Source of the DNA: Fasciola hepatica
Lineage: Eukaryota; Platyhelminthes; Trematoda; Plagiorchiida; Fasciolidae
Reading direction: 5' to 3'
Assembly (NCBI GenBank): GCA_948099385.1
Contig: CANUEZ040000151.1
Location: 4,100,001-4,164,000 of the forward strand
Length of the DNA stretch: 64,000 nucleotides
Numbering within the stretch: the first letter of the stretch is position 1; every line of letters starts with the position of its first letter. A model generated the notes under the pieces. That model saw only the letters and a program-made list of their open reading frames with translations, had not been told where the DNA came from and searched no databases. The position numbers and the translations under genes are program-made. Of this stretch, positions 11,785 to 25,231 are shown piece by piece.

Positions 11785-14700
11785 AAGCGGTTTATCGCAA
11801 ATTGAATATGTGAAAGAAACGAAAACAATCGGTGTAGTCCTCATGAGTCGGTGAGTGAAACACACGTGAAACGTTGTCGAAAGCACGGTTGAATGCATAT
11901 CTTAATAAAAACTGCCAAACCAAACGAGAGATTAGACAAGAAACAACTGACGAAAACTGGTGAAGAGCAAAAGTGGTGACTTACCAGCCGAATTTCTTTC
12001 GCGGAACTTGGTTGCAAGAGATATCACGACTGGGATGTGCCTTGCAAAATGACTTACCATACACTTTCGAGAAGTATCGTGATAGTGAATATCATGGAAT
12101 TGTTTATACTTTGGTAGTGTTGACTTTTCAGAACTCATCAAATGCGACGCATGCTCATCGAGTTCCGTACTGGATTGCAAAATCCACAACTCCGTCATCA
12201 GGTCATCCAGGAAATATTTCATCAGCCTCCGCCCCAGTATAACAGCATGATGTATTACTTATTAGTCAACTGGCTGTGGACGTTAATAACCAGTCATGCC
12301 GACTGTGGTCGATGTCTATGATGGTCGTCTTCTGGGTAGTGGCTTGATCACTTCATAATGCATTGTTGACTCAATACAGATGAGGGAGAGTTGACCCGGA
12401 AAGCCTAATGGTTATTTGCTCGTGATTTATTGTTGTACATCTCATGCATGCGGCGTAGTTGAGATCCGATGGTATGAACTGCCGACTATCCCCTCCTAAG
12501 TGTGAAGCTGCTTAACAGTGCATTCATCATACTGAATAATAGGTTCGGCATTAATACCGTTTGCAAATTCATTCCAGAGAAAATCTTCCTGCTCTTGTAA
12601 TGGCCAAGGTAGTAACAGTTAAAACAACCTGGAAAATTCTCAGTATGAACAAAAACATGGGTCGAATAGCCACACTAACGCCATTACTATAGTATTTGCT
12701 GGTAATTTGTAAGTTGCTTTGAAAACATTGTAATTAACTTGGTACGCTACATTTTTCGCGGTGTTTAAGACAACACTTTTTCGAGGGTTCTAACTAGCTA
12801 GCTTTTGCCTCTCTAATATTGTCGTCTTACTTAATTAGTATGCCTGAAGTCAGTCTTATCTTGGAGGGGGTTCAAATTTGTTTTTCATACAAACAACCGT
12901 TCGTGCATATTTCAGACGGAATTCGAGCTAGGGAAGTGCTCTCCGTGTAAACCGATTTCATATTGTGTTCTTGCTGATCACCCTACAAACAAAACTACGT
13001 AAACTGTTTACGGCAATCTACCAAATGGATTAAGATTTCAGCCGTCCAGTGGACACACTATGTGGACACTGGAATTTACGTTGTTACATACGATTAAATT
13101 TACGCTTCCAATCCATGCCACCAACATTTGCGGAAAACATCATGTACAGTAAATAATGTTAAGATGAAGTGATCTGCAGTTATTTCATGACAATTTTCGA
13201 ATCTTGAAGTGAGTCGTCGTTGAAAATGCAGTACACAGCCTTGAGAAAGAGACTGATATTCTAAGTGTTTTGCCTGTACAATCCCGGTCATTGTGCTTTC
13301 CATTTACGGTTAGAAAATTATTCTGAGTGCGTTCTTTTGCAGCTCATTTAGTCTCGATTCCAGTGGAGAGTTGGTAAGATGAGGCCAGAGTTTAACGTGC
13401 AATGTGCTGAAAGCAAATTTTATCGCTGGCGACATAGTTCCTTTTTACATGAAAGAAATAGGACGAATGCACTAAATTAGGGGAGCACGCAAGGGAGCAA
13501 TTCCGTTCCACTATGTAATTCTAGTCTTCTTTTGAAGGAGTAGCTTTATAATGCATAGTGTAGAGGAAATGTTCCACGTAAAGTTTTTCCTTGCTATTGG
13601 TCTGAGACATGAAAGAGACAGTTATTATGAAGAGCTTCAGTTAGCAATGTTAATAGGGGTTTTTAATTTTTTGATCAAATGTTCTGTCAAAAACTTGATG
13701 TCCCATGGCTTTCCCCGGGGCTCATGCTTACGGTTGTCTGATTCACTGTTCTTATATTTATTGCTTAATGAACAATATTCTTATTCATTTTGGTCAAAGC
13801 AAGCAGTCTAAGTTCTTATTAACAATGAATTAGTCAGAGAAGGTTCATTGTATTTTTTCTGATTCTTTATTCAGTAATTCACCAGCAAAAAACGTACATG
13901 AAATCCCTAGAATTCCTGTTTCAAATTCGCCCGTAAATTGCACTAGAACAAAGTTTGGAATTCGATAAGGTATAATAATTAATAATAAAATGTCGGAAAA
14001 TCCCAGCATGCCAATTAGCTGACAACAAGGAACAACTCAGTATTCTGTGCGTCGATAGAGGTGGCTTTTATTTAGTTAATGATGAATAAAGTAGACTTCG
14101 GACTATTTCAGTGTGGTATTTCCATCCTTGTTTTCTAATGTGAGACTCGCCAAAACCAAGCTCAGTCAGTAATAAAACCAAGAAGAGCATTCACCGAATA
14201 GCATTTTGCATTCTGCAAAAAAATTTGGACAGGGCTGATCGGTAATAAAGCATCACCTTTATCAAATTCACTTATTCCAATCCCGACGATATGGATATTC
14301 GTTTTTCATACTGCATAAGAACGTAGGTTGTTTTGGCACAAGTTTCTGTGTTCGATGTTCAATATAATAATATTAGCTCCGGATTGTAGGACTTGGCGTT
14401 GAGATCGCAAATGTTTATTCACTGGCTGAGGTGACACATACAAACTGATAATGTCAGATAGACGGACAATGACACGTATGTGACCTCAACAGCAACTCCA
14501 AATATCAGAAGTTTATGAAGATCATCTAGTTGAGCTGCGAACTCAGTCAGGATTGAAAGCCACTGTGGTCAAGAATAATCAATATATACTTTCACACTTT
14601 TGATGTATCTTTTTTGGGAAAAAACGGAGAATGTCCTCCTTTCACAGTGCTGTTTGAAGTAAATTGGAACACAAATTTGCTGATTTAAACTTGAACACAG

Positions 14701-15240
14701 AACTCAAAAACAAAAGATTTCACCGTATATTACTCAGCACTTCACTGCACCACTACCATTGCCAGCTGCAGTCGAAGTGACCGCTTTTAAAACAGCAAAC
14801 TGAATATCATCAGGGGATCAGATTGAAACATCAAAACTCATTCAACAGGAATCAGCAAACTACAAGGCAGCTAACAATTAGAAACTCTTCACCCAGTCAA
14901 GATTAAAGTAGTTAGCTTTCTTCAGTTTGGCTACTCCTAGTGTCTTTGTCTAACCTAACAGTCTTGGTTTGACTGTGACGTAAATAACGATGGACACCGT
15001 GCCCCGATTGGTGCCATGATTTGCATTCCATTCGATGATTTGAGCGCTCTGTTTTCACTCGATGAGATCACTGATTTTACTTCTTCACCCCTTGCTCTCT
15101 CTTTTCCGGTAGGAAAATGGTCGATCACTCGGCGACGCAATAGCCTCTCCGTTATGCCAATACATCCACAATTGAATGGATGCATGCGATTAGAACTGGA
15201 TTGGAAATGACAAGATATGTTGATCCGGGGTATCACACAC
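11785..15240. other. Unassigned non-coding DNA
   Basis: No gene supported. Frames of up to 96 codons near 11932-12242 overlap on opposite strands and have no motif. No RNA gene or repeat family recognised. Confidence 0.4.
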
Positions 15241-15464
15241 CAGTGGCTAGTATCTAGGAGATAAATACAAATGCCAAAAGCGAAGCTGGTTTAAATATGA
15301 GGACAATTTTCCATCCCGGGGAGAAGACCTGGTTTGGTGGAAGGTATTCACTTGAAGCTAACGGATCAGCGATCGTGTCCCCCTTCGAAGTTGCTGGGCG
15401 TTTCTGGCTGTCAAAGAGGGTGACACCTGAACACAAGTAGCTTGATGATTCGGATCCGCCCGGA

Positions 15465-15620
15465 TTGGAGCGGGCTGGAGCAGTGGTAACACACTCCTTC
15501 CAGGTGAAAAGACCCGGGTTCAGGCCCTGGGTGCGGTAGAGAATACGCACCACTGATGAGCTCTAACAAGGGCAAAACTCGAGTCTGGTGCTTCCGAATA
15601 CAGGGCTGATCGGATAGTCT
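15465..15620 (+). repeat. tRNA-headed SINE with hammerhead domain (SM-alpha-like organisation)
   Basis: A tRNA-like head carries an A box TGGAGCAGTGG (15476-15486) and a B box GGTTCAGGCCC (15517-15527), 41 bases apart, the spacing of a normal tRNA promoter. A hammerhead ribozyme fold follows immediately (15547-15591). Pol III head followed by hammerhead is the layout known for the SM-alpha SINE of schistosomes and related flatworm retroposons. The antisense strand gives a spurious reading frame. Boundaries are approximate: the 3' end was not defined, and sequence to about 15760 may belong to it. Confidence 0.8.
15547..15591 (+). ncRNA. Hammerhead ribozyme, type I, with G12 to A change
   Basis: All core elements can be placed. 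Stem I: GCACCA (15547-15552) pairs perfectly with TGGTGC (15586-15591). The core CTGATGA is at 15553-15559. Stem II: GCTCT (15560-15564) pairs with AGGGC (15569-15573), closed by an AACA loop and including one G-U pair. The second core strand reads AAAA (15574-15577) where GAAA is expected. Stem III: ACTC (15577-15580) pairs with GAGT (15581-15584) with no loop, followed by the cleavage-site C (15585), giving GTC. G12 acts as general base in hammerhead catalysis, so this copy is probably inactive or severely impaired. The minimal stem III is typical of SINE-borne hammerheads. Confidence 0.88.
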
Positions 15621-15769
15621 GAGGTTAGTGCGGGAAAGGTGAAGTCCGATGGACGGTCACTCAAACAGTATGCACTTGAAAAGTAGAAAGAAAGTGCTCC
15701 AGAACGCACGTGTAAACCAGATGCTCCTAGCGTCTGAGTACAGTACAGTACACCCAATATAAGTCCTTC

Positions 15770-18600
15770 AGTTAAAAATTCTCACTTACTCCACCACTGT
15801 TTGATTTCGGTGGTAGATATCGTTACACGTTCGCTTTGGTCTTTACGACTCACGACTTCCTAGGCCAGTGGACTACTCAGCCGAAAACCTAGAGGGCATG
15901 CTTTCTGCGTATCCCTGACAGTGCAACTACCTCCAGTGGTCATGGCCGTAGAGAATGTGCCTATCAAAAACAAGGAATGTCACACACAGAGAATAGACAC
16001 ATTTTTATTTCTGAATTAGAGTTAGTCCCTTCCATCGTCCTCTAAATTATTATTCTCAAATAAGGTCAAAGCACAGGGCTGTATAATGGATTGGGTTGGG
16101 CGTTGACGGTTATTTTTTTAGTACTCAAGCGTGTGGATACAAACTCGCCCCTCGTCATATGCCTGTAAGTGTACGCTTCGCTTTCAGCGCACAGAACAGG
16201 ATCGTAGAGATAAGTGCCGACCACATCCGCCAAATACAGATTCAGCATTTAACCGGTCTTGATGCAAGTTGTGAACCTATCAGACAGAGTAGAACACCCC
16301 AGCCACATTCACTGCAAGCTTAGAATCAAGAATATTGAGTCACAGAGCTTCTTCTTACTTTACCAGTTAAAAACCTCTGGATAAAGGCCTGATCAAGCGG
16401 TGAATTTGACTAGTTATATGGAAACATGATTACGAACAGAAAATAAATGACTGTAGAACGCGACAATCTCTTTCTTACTTGCAATTACAAGTGAAAAAAT
16501 GGTCTGAGCGTTATCAAAAAGGTAAGTTTCGCGGTCCAATGACTCCACGGACTGCCTTGATGTTATCGATGCATAACGGCTGCAAGACCGATCATGTTAA
16601 ATGGCCAGATGATGTATGAAGGTAAATTTTCGACACACCTTCTTCGTCAAGCTCACCGGTAGAATCGGTATACTGTTCCAGCCATATATATTTTTGTGAA
16701 CTAATTGCTGTACTTCTTGTTTGTATACAGTGAAGAATTATTTACCACACTAGCCGTACAAAAAATTACACGTTGATTGACACCTAGAACGACATAAAAC
16801 CTCGGAACCTAGTGCATTAACTACCCTGTGTTGCTCTTTCATGCTCCTGAAAAATCGATGGACGCATCAAACTGACAGCTGAAGCATATAAGCAGATGAG
16901 CATTGTTTTAAATTCCTCTGAAAGAAACATTGCCAAAAAGTGTTTTATATTGTCGATCGTTTCAGAGTGAGAAAAAATACTGCCTAAAGTACAGAAGACA
17001 GAAGAAATGTAAAAGTTGACGAAAAAATCAAAAAGGTATTCTGACCAGAATCTGGGCTTTTTCGGTTGCATGGTATCTGATGGTAACTAAGTGTACCAAT
17101 GACCCAACTGTTTCGTTTATGCCACTGTTTTTGTTTGTAGTTTGATAACCTTGTCATTCAGCGAAGCCGTAGTAAACATTCTGAGCAGTCGAGGTCTCTG
17201 AATTTGAAAATTATTATTTCGTTTCAAATTGGATAGAATGGGGCATTTTGTACCGCCTAAAGCTAATATAAATCATCCCTTCGTTGTGGCTATCACGTCC
17301 CAATGGTCTACACATTCGATCATTTGACTTGTGCAACTGAGAACAATTAATGAAATTTTCAAGCCCCGTAGTATTATGTATGTCTCCTGCAATGGTAGAC
17401 GGATCAAGTGGAAACTCTGTTCTAATTAGCCTTGGCTTCATTTATTAATTTTGGAAAATTGTCTGTTTAAAACCCTACCAGTAAGCTTTTGCTATCAAGT
17501 CAGAAAGTGTTCCAGAACAGTAGAATCTGACCACATCAGTTTGATTCGCTAGCCAACTTTGGGAAATTCGCACTGTTGTGTAGCAGCCGCAACGCTGAGG
17601 TGCTAGTGTGACCGACATTTTGCTCACGCATGGTCCACTGTGTGAGCGACAACAAGCTTCTAAAAGTAATTTTATCCGGGATCATCGCAAAAAGCCAAAC
17701 TTTTCATCACATTCTTTGGCTTAATTCTCCGATATCTTTCAAAGAGCAAATAAACTGGCGCACTGTTTGATTTCTAACGTTTGAGAATACAAAATCGAGG
17801 TGATTTATTGGCATTGCAGAAGAATCATTTTTGCGAAGGAAAATTTGAAGAAAAGAATGATTGCTTCGTGCAGGATTTATTTTGTGTGCACTAGGAGAAC
17901 CCGGATTGTTACACTAGTAGGTGTCCAAATCAATTTTGCAATTGTTTCCTAATGCAAGAACCCATTTTGAAACACAACTCGGTCGTCTTATCAGTGAAAG
18001 TTTTCTTAGTACAGGAGTTCCCTCCTATTTATAAGGTCAAATAGGGGAGTTAAAATTTCACGTGATGAGCACTCAAGCATATTTTCAGTTGCCCCAACCT
18101 TTTTGTATTTCGTCCGAAACGGAGGTTATTTAACAGTCGTCATAGAGATCTTAGGAATTTGATCTTTGTCTCAGTCGACAATTTTCGTGTTACGCTCTAT
18201 CCAATCCGTGAGTAACCCCCTCCATTTAGCAGCGATATTGCACTTTTATTCTATGCAGATTAAGGAAAGTAGGATATCGAATATTACAAAATGAAAATCT
18301 AAAAAATGATAGAAGATAAAACCGTGGTCAACGAAATACCCAGTAATATTGTTCACTCAGTCGCATTTCATTTTCAACTGAAACTGAAAATCATTTTTCA
18401 ATGATTTCAAATCTAATAGGTTTTAGTTTTCTGAACCGGAAACTGTTAAGAATATGTGAATAACTATCCTTTGGGTGTAAATTTCTATCAATGCGCGGCT
18501 TTGTTAAGTGGTTTATACGTGACCAGGTGTGGTTATTTTTCAATAAACCATTATGTGTACCTGATTCGGGGTGAATTGTTCTCACGTACGTGACTTATAG
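15770..18600. other. Unassigned non-coding DNA
   Basis: No gene or RNA supported. Short frames around 16066-16323 overlap on opposite strands and are probably chance. Confidence 0.4.
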
Positions 18601-18619
18601 CGGAATCCGAAGGAAAAGA

Positions 18620-20990
18620 ATGTACGGGCTAATTGGAATACGGAGAATGAGTTGTAGAAGCAAAATTAGGCAGTAGATACTACAAGACTGAACAACGAGA
18701 TCATTGCTTACTCGGTTACGGAATAAGAGATGGGAACAAGATAAGAGATTAGGCTATTTTTATACGAAAATATGCGGTAGGGGGAAATTCCGAGTTTCTA
18801 GCTTGTGTAATTGTAGGAGAGCTCTTTGAAGAGTGCGGAGTGATGGTAATGATTAATGTCAGATAATGATCTATTTACGAGCTTATAGAAAATACCAGAA
18901 TGATTGCTCATGAAGAAGTCAGAGGGGATAACTCTATTGCTGTTGTTACAAGAGGGAAAAATTTCAGATGATTGGAGGTAAGACCAATTTTTTTCATTTA
19001 AACCGGGAAAATTATGGCAGAATAGTAGATTGAATGAGGGAGAAAGCAACAGTTTACCGGCTGAGGTACAAGATTATAAGTTTCCTTAATCTGAACAATA
19101 AAGAAAAAAACTTTCTGACTTTGATGAAGTCTGTTTCAGTGCTATTTGTAAGGCGAAAGCGGTGAGTTAGAATCACTCCTAGAGGACGGATGGAAGAATC
19201 TTCAGGGAGACTTTTGTAATCAAACAGAAACATATGGGGTTTGATTGGAAAAACTGTTTGGTAGCGTGATCCGTAATGAATGTTACACGGCATATCAACC
19301 ATTTTACGAAGCTGAGGGAAGGATGATGACAAGCGGTCCGGTAGCAAAGTTCAATCAAACTGTTATGAAGAAAATTCAAACTTTCATTTCCGTTACGGGG
19401 GCATCCAAGTAAAATATTAGTAGCACATTTGCAGCCAGCTCCGGTAAGAAGAGTAGTTTAATAATACGAAGGAAGAAAAGAAAAGAACGTCGAAAACTCG
19501 AGGGTTATCTTGAGGAGAAGGACGGTGTATGTTGCCACATTAATTACACTGCGCACGAATGAAACAAGTTATCACGAAGGGCGTTTGAAGTAAGACAGTC
19601 AAATGCTTTATTTTGCTGAATATGCAGGAGCGTACGACGATAAAAAGGACTAAATCGGTTGATGTACTTAAGAAACTGTGTGCACAACGTGCTCAAGAGA
19701 GGAAGCCATAGTTGACAATGTAGTCAACGACATCAGTGGTTGACAGAAAGAAATTACAGGCTAATTACGTAAGGTCAGGGGAGTAAACTTAGGGAATAAT
19801 GCGGCAGAGGTTTGCGTTCCCATATACTTTCAACAAAGTAGGTATGCAGTCTTTCTACCGGACGATATTTGTATGAACCCCTCTAAGCAGCAGTTGTGGT
19901 ACGTATAGATCTCCAACAATCTGGAGTAACCTTGGAATCAAAGCAATAGTTAAACAGATCAGTTGAATTGGACGTGGGTTCGAAAGAAAAAGTCTTCAGT
20001 AACACTGGTGGTAGCACGCTGGGACCATCAGGGTTGTAGGTATAGACTTGTTGCAGAATTATAAGGACAGAACTAAGAGTAACGTGGTGAATTATGAGTG
20101 GGACAAGATCCGGAGGACAAAATGAGGATGCTTCGGAGTTTAGATATTCAACGGTAAATTTCAGCTTAGGCTTGACAAAGAACAACTATTTCAGCGGTTT
20201 TCACACCTTGACGCACCTCTCGCTATCTAACCACTCCTTTACGCACAGATTATTCAGATTTCGTACTTCACGCTCGATGAGCATGGGTATATTTTTTTAC
20301 AGCTTGACGCCCACCCAATTTGCACACCCTTCCTTTATCTCTCCGGAGCTTCTTTAAGAGCGGTAAGGAGAACCTATCATGTCGAACATAATGGGTTTCT
20401 ACAAACAACACAAGTTGCTGCAAACTAGGCTACTCAGTTAAATGTTCTCGGCGTGATGAAGCATCAAATGAAGGGAAAATAGAGAGGTCAGTGAGGCCAG
20501 AAAATGCTCTAAACGTGCCGCAATTCACAATGGTGCAAGCACTTTTGCAGACAGTGCGCAAGGAATTCAGGAAATTTTGCAACAAATTGCTTTTGCAACT
20601 AGTCCTACGGTAAAAAAATATAATACCATGAACAGAAATACCAATAAGGGAACTTCTACGAAATGAAAATGCTCAGATAATTAACTGATGCAGAGTTTAA
20701 AAGAGTATCGTAACTTGTCGGGAAATGCTCCAGATTTATGGAAAAACTGCCAAAAAGATGAGACTAGTCTATTGAAATCACCTAGTGTTATGCACAAAGA
20801 TTGACAATAAATTGTAATGGGGTTGTTAGAAAGCTATCGATGAACTGTCTGATGTTATCTGAAACAACATACATGTTGACAAGGACAAGAATTTGAAAGA
20901 AGTTAGGAACAGGTGGCTGACGGTGAAGGGTACTGCATTTGATCTTCATCGTGTTGAAAGGAAATAATAGGTGAGAAAGCCGCACCACTT
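18620..20990 (-). mobile_element. Decayed non-LTR retrotransposon (LINE copy 2, CR1/Perere-like)
   Basis: Reads from high to low coordinates. Near 20988-20790, a frame with LHRQPPVPNFFQILV resembles the YRPPS region of a LINE endonuclease. At 20185-19883, a frame with YNPDGPSVLPPVLLK and FDSKVTPDCWRS matches the first conserved block of the reverse transcriptase (SPGPDGI...VPDDWK type). At 19347-19054, SIRPLGVILTHRFRL and SLLFRLRKL match the LGV...RLRKL block after the palm. At 19049-18798, LVNRSLSDINHYHHSALF matches the C-terminal D..HP..-type segment of this group. The middle, with the catalytic YADD box, is not readable in one frame. Stops and frame changes are many, so the copy is dead. 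5' and 3' ends are approximate. Confidence 0.65.
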
Positions 20991-20999
20991 GTGATGGAT

Positions 21000-21930
21000 A
21001 AGAGTGACTACTTCGATTCCACGATTCTTTGGGTTGGCAGGCCGATCGCCCCTGAAAACGTCATAATCACCAATATGAACAACATCAGTGATTCATCTGT
21101 GTAAACAACCGTCCTAGAGGAGAATTAGCCCCACCCTTTTTGATTCTTCTTGCAGGGATGACTCATCTAGTTTTCTCGAAAGACAACGAACTTTTGAGGA
21201 TATTACCAACGGTATCAGCGTCCTGAAAACCATATTATGTCCTAGAGCAGCTCTCGAAACAACAAGATCCTTTCTTGAGCGTCCACAAACTTTCCTAGAC
21301 AGACGGACTTTGACAATGCATGAAACTCGTTGCTAATCCCGAGAAAAAGTAGGAATTTCATAAAAGAGCCACTGTAAGATGAGGCTTGACTCTGAAATCT
21401 AGTTCAAGTTCCAGGTCAGGAAAAGAAAAAGAGATTCCACGGTACATCACGAATTATGGGACAGTGGTGGTCAAATTATGGCCGGTATTAGCAGACCGCG
21501 CCATCAATCATAGAGGGAAAACCGACCGAATGAACTATATTCATGAAACAACTGGAATTATTTATCTTCACGTCAGCCCAAATTTACTACATTTTGGTGT
21601 GCTGCTGAACATTCCTTTTTCAAGTTGGCATTTATTCATCATACACTATTAGGAAAAAGATTCCGAAAACTTCAGCCCCGTATCGAAGATTGTTATCAGA
21701 GCTCAAATAGGTGTAATATTTGACATGAATTTCCATAAACCGCTTACTAGAAGAAAACGAAAAGCTTGTCAACTCGTGAATGCCTTAGATCAAGTACTGA
21801 TCAGTAAATCTTCTCCAAAATGCCCCTGAATTATCTGAAATGCATCTTTATTGAGAGTGAAGAACAATGAAACTTATTTTAAAGAAAAGAAACCAACGAT
21901 AGATAATCCTAGCTTATTTTGAAGGTGGCT
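21000..21930. other. Unassigned non-coding DNA
   Basis: One 88-codon frame (21386-21652) without motifs. Possibly further 5' remains of the LINE to its left, not demonstrable. Confidence 0.35.
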
Positions 21931-21934
21931 AAAC

Positions 21935-22080
21935 CTAGGACCATTCCGTCCGTAGTATTAATCCTGCCACCTCCTCCGCCTAATCCTTAACTAATGGTCT
22001 CTGTGTGGCTGGGAACCCCCTACTTGAAATGCTGTACCGTGATTATATAATGATAAAGAAGGTAATACAGAAAAAACAAA
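21935..22080 (+). mobile_element. 3' end of a plus-strand retroposon (tail family 1)
   Basis: The end ATTATATAATGATAAAGAAG (22042-22061) with the AACCCCCTACTTGAAATGCTG block before it aligns with the end of the copy at 54290-54455. TTAATCCTGCCACC near 21960 corresponds to GGAATCCTGCCGTG in that copy. The shared tail TTATATAATAAAGAAGG recurs a third time at 55931. This looks like the 3' terminus of a retroposon, probably truncated on its 5' side. Confidence 0.6.
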
Positions 22081-22089
22081 AATGAATAA

Positions 22090-25000
22090 AAAGTTTCCGA
22101 CCAGGACACCAAAATCTCCATTCCATCAATCGACAATCCGTGAAGTCTAGTCACATTCAAAGCACGAAGTCCAGAGCTGACTCCAACCGGAAAAGTTCCT
22201 GCTATTTAAGCTGAATTCCGGCATGATTTCAGTCTGGGAAAATACTTCACTTTCTGTTGCCATTTTTCGCATTTTACTGGCAGAAAAACAAAAATAAAAG
22301 ATACTTCCCATAATAGCTGCTGGATTATTTTGCCCTGTAGGTCCCCATAGGTATAGTTCACTCCCTACTGGAGCAACAAGCTGAAGATGCTTTCACTTAT
22401 GTATCTTTGACTGCGTTTAGGCTCTAGTGAACCACTCCTAATGTAATTTGATTACTCAACTCTCCCCTTTTTGACTATGCCACCCAGAGCTCCATTTGTT
22501 TGATTCATTTGAACCAATGGACTGATCAATACAAATGCTTCAATTAGTGCAAGATGTCAACAAGTCAACTACAGTTTTCAGTTGTTCGCGTTAGAAAAGC
22601 TGACATTCACATTAGTCTTTGCCGATGGCCGAAGTTGAAGGAATGTGATGACACCACTGAGAAGAGATGCTGATATCACGAATTATTTGTTGTCTACGCG
22701 CAATTACTAGCAACCAACTTATAAAGGTGCGCTGTTCTGACAAACTCCCACTTTCAGTTAGTGACATCATCAGAGATCACCACGTAAATTTCAGAATGAG
22801 ATTGACAGCGAAAGAGGCTCGGGAATCACGAGGCGGTGATAGAGAGTGAGCAGCGAAAAACTGATTTGTACACGACCGTCATTTATTCATTTTGCCTCGA
22901 TGACGCAATTCGCAGTTGATATATCACATGAAGCACAAAAAGAACGAGTTGAACGCCAATAAAAATCCAATTTCTCATTTAATGATGCGTATCGTTTCAC
23001 GTGAAATACATGTTGTGAATTGTAAACAAAACGATTGTTCACACTCCATTGTCTGTACTTTTATTTTGAGCTATGTCATGATTTATCGTAGTAGGCGGAG
23101 CCCACGAACTTCGAAATGGGAACCAAAATAGTTTGACAGTCTGCACCTATGGGGATTCATCATTTCTCGTTTTTGGCATATCAGTTGCCTGGGCACCTGG
23201 GGATCAGAAATATCCACGGCAAATCAGATTCTCCTGGCTAGAGGAATTTCAGCACCTTTCGACATTCGATCCTTCAACCGATTCTCTTCTGCGTTTAAAC
23301 GGTTCTGTTTGGAAGTATTTCTTCTCCGAGGTAATTATGGGAATAAATCAAAGCTTTACAGGATTGTGTGATTTAGTTCCGGAATACTTTTACTGCATCG
23401 CACGTGCTTGTTACCACAAATTATTATTCGTACAATGTGTATAATTGCTCCAGAAAATGTTCAGCAATTCAAATTCATTCTCGAAAAATTGACAAAGGTG
23501 TAACATACACATATTTGTTGGTACGATATGTTGACATTCTATTTGTCATAATGTTCGTGAAATTTTGACAGTCAAGAACTCATTTTAGTGCACAGCATCA
23601 GAAATGATTTGCAGTGGCCGGTCCTTTCGTTTATCGCCATTATATGCGTGAGATCGAAGACGGAATTGTCTAGTGATTTACATAGCCTTTCCCCTTTCGC
23701 CGGATCATTGCCCCGTTTTTTGAACTTTAACTACGCTTAGTCACACGATTTTGCAACTAGCTGTCTGTTCTGGCTTCTCAAAAAGTTCAAATATATTTTT
23801 CAGTATTTTCTTTTACTTGTTCAGTTCATCATATCGCAGTAATCCTTTCACTGAAGTTCTTAGGTTTTTCACACACACTGTTCAATAGAGAAAAAACACA
23901 TGAAAGAGTGATGGGTATTCCATCCCCTATTTGCTTCTCATTTATTTCTGCTTTTATTCTAATCTGACCAATGAACGTTTGGTTTGTGCTCGTCTATCGC
24001 CGTCTCGCCTTATTATTTACCTGCGTTGACTTAGGGGGGTCATTTTGCCACTTTAGTTTCACAGTTGAGCCTACAGTTTACAGAGCTACCTGAAAGTATT
24101 TTCAAAATTCGAATGACTTCTTGAGATTTCAACTTATTCTCTATCGTCTACCGACATCGTTTCATCCTGGCATAAACGTTTCACGTCAGTTTTGCCCGGA
24201 ACTCCATGACCGGTAGACATTGAGACAAATTAGGTCGCCATTACAGTCAGCAACGAACATGGCACGAGAAACCGATCAAATTATCACTTCATGCACACCG
24301 TGAACCGACAAGCATGAGGAAATGTGAATAGCGGGCGGAAAGGTACAGAGTTTATTCGTATGAGGAAGTGCACCGCAGTGCTTAAAGTATGTATTGTCTT
24401 ACAAATAATAATTGTTTTGCCTGAGTTTTTGTTGATTACTCCACCCAGCTTTCAGTTCATAGGGTGCTCTTGGTTACTAATCAAATTATAATTTACCTCG
24501 TTCTCGATTACGTGTTCCACTATTGCCTCCTAGTTTTGATGAGGGGAAACTTCATTCAGTTACTTCTTCAATACAGAAGAAAACTTCCCAATCGCTTTCG
24601 AATCGTTCTTGTTAGAAAGTAATGGTAAAATAGTACATTTGATGAGCCTGTGATTTCAGAATTCTACATTATATTGACTGGGGTTTGGTACTGCAAATCC
24701 ATAAAGCTCTGCTCTGAAAACAAAAACCCTCCTCAGAAAATTTTCCCGTTTACCACTCTTGTAAGATTTCCTGTATGACTTGAGGTGTATTTAGCACCAT
24801 TGAAGGGTCCTTTGATAGCACTCCGACAACAGGATTGTCATTTCTTAGCGCAGCTCAAATCTTCAGGTGGGTAGGAATGCAACAAATCGGTTTTATGTGG
24901 AGCTGATTTCTCGAGCGAGCTAAAGTTTTACACGAATTTTTCTCCAGAAACATACACTCACTTTTGCAGTTACACTATCTAAAAAACGATATACCACGCG

Positions 25001-25225
25001 AATTGACTACATCCGTGAATTCTACATGTAACTTCCTTTGTTGGGCACTCAAGGATGGGGTCATATCAGCCAAGCACTGTTTGAATATGGTTTGCTCCAT
25101 CCGTCTTCGCATCAGCGGATATACTCCTTTGGAGATATCCTGTGAGATCTTACCTTCGAAAAATAAGAGACTTTATCAGGACCGAACGAGGTTCGGAGTG
25201 TATCGAAGAATCAATGCGCCATGTG
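22090..25225. other. Unassigned non-coding DNA
   Basis: No gene supported. Frames of 103 and 107 codons (23133-23444 and 24964-25287) have no motif and no convincing splice context. Confidence 0.4.
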
Positions 25226-25231
25226 CTATGG

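Noticed and set aside
15254..15553. 99-codon minus-strand frame
   Set aside because: It is the antisense of the tRNA-like SINE head; the RTQGLNPG-type peptide arises from the B box region and is a repeat artefact.
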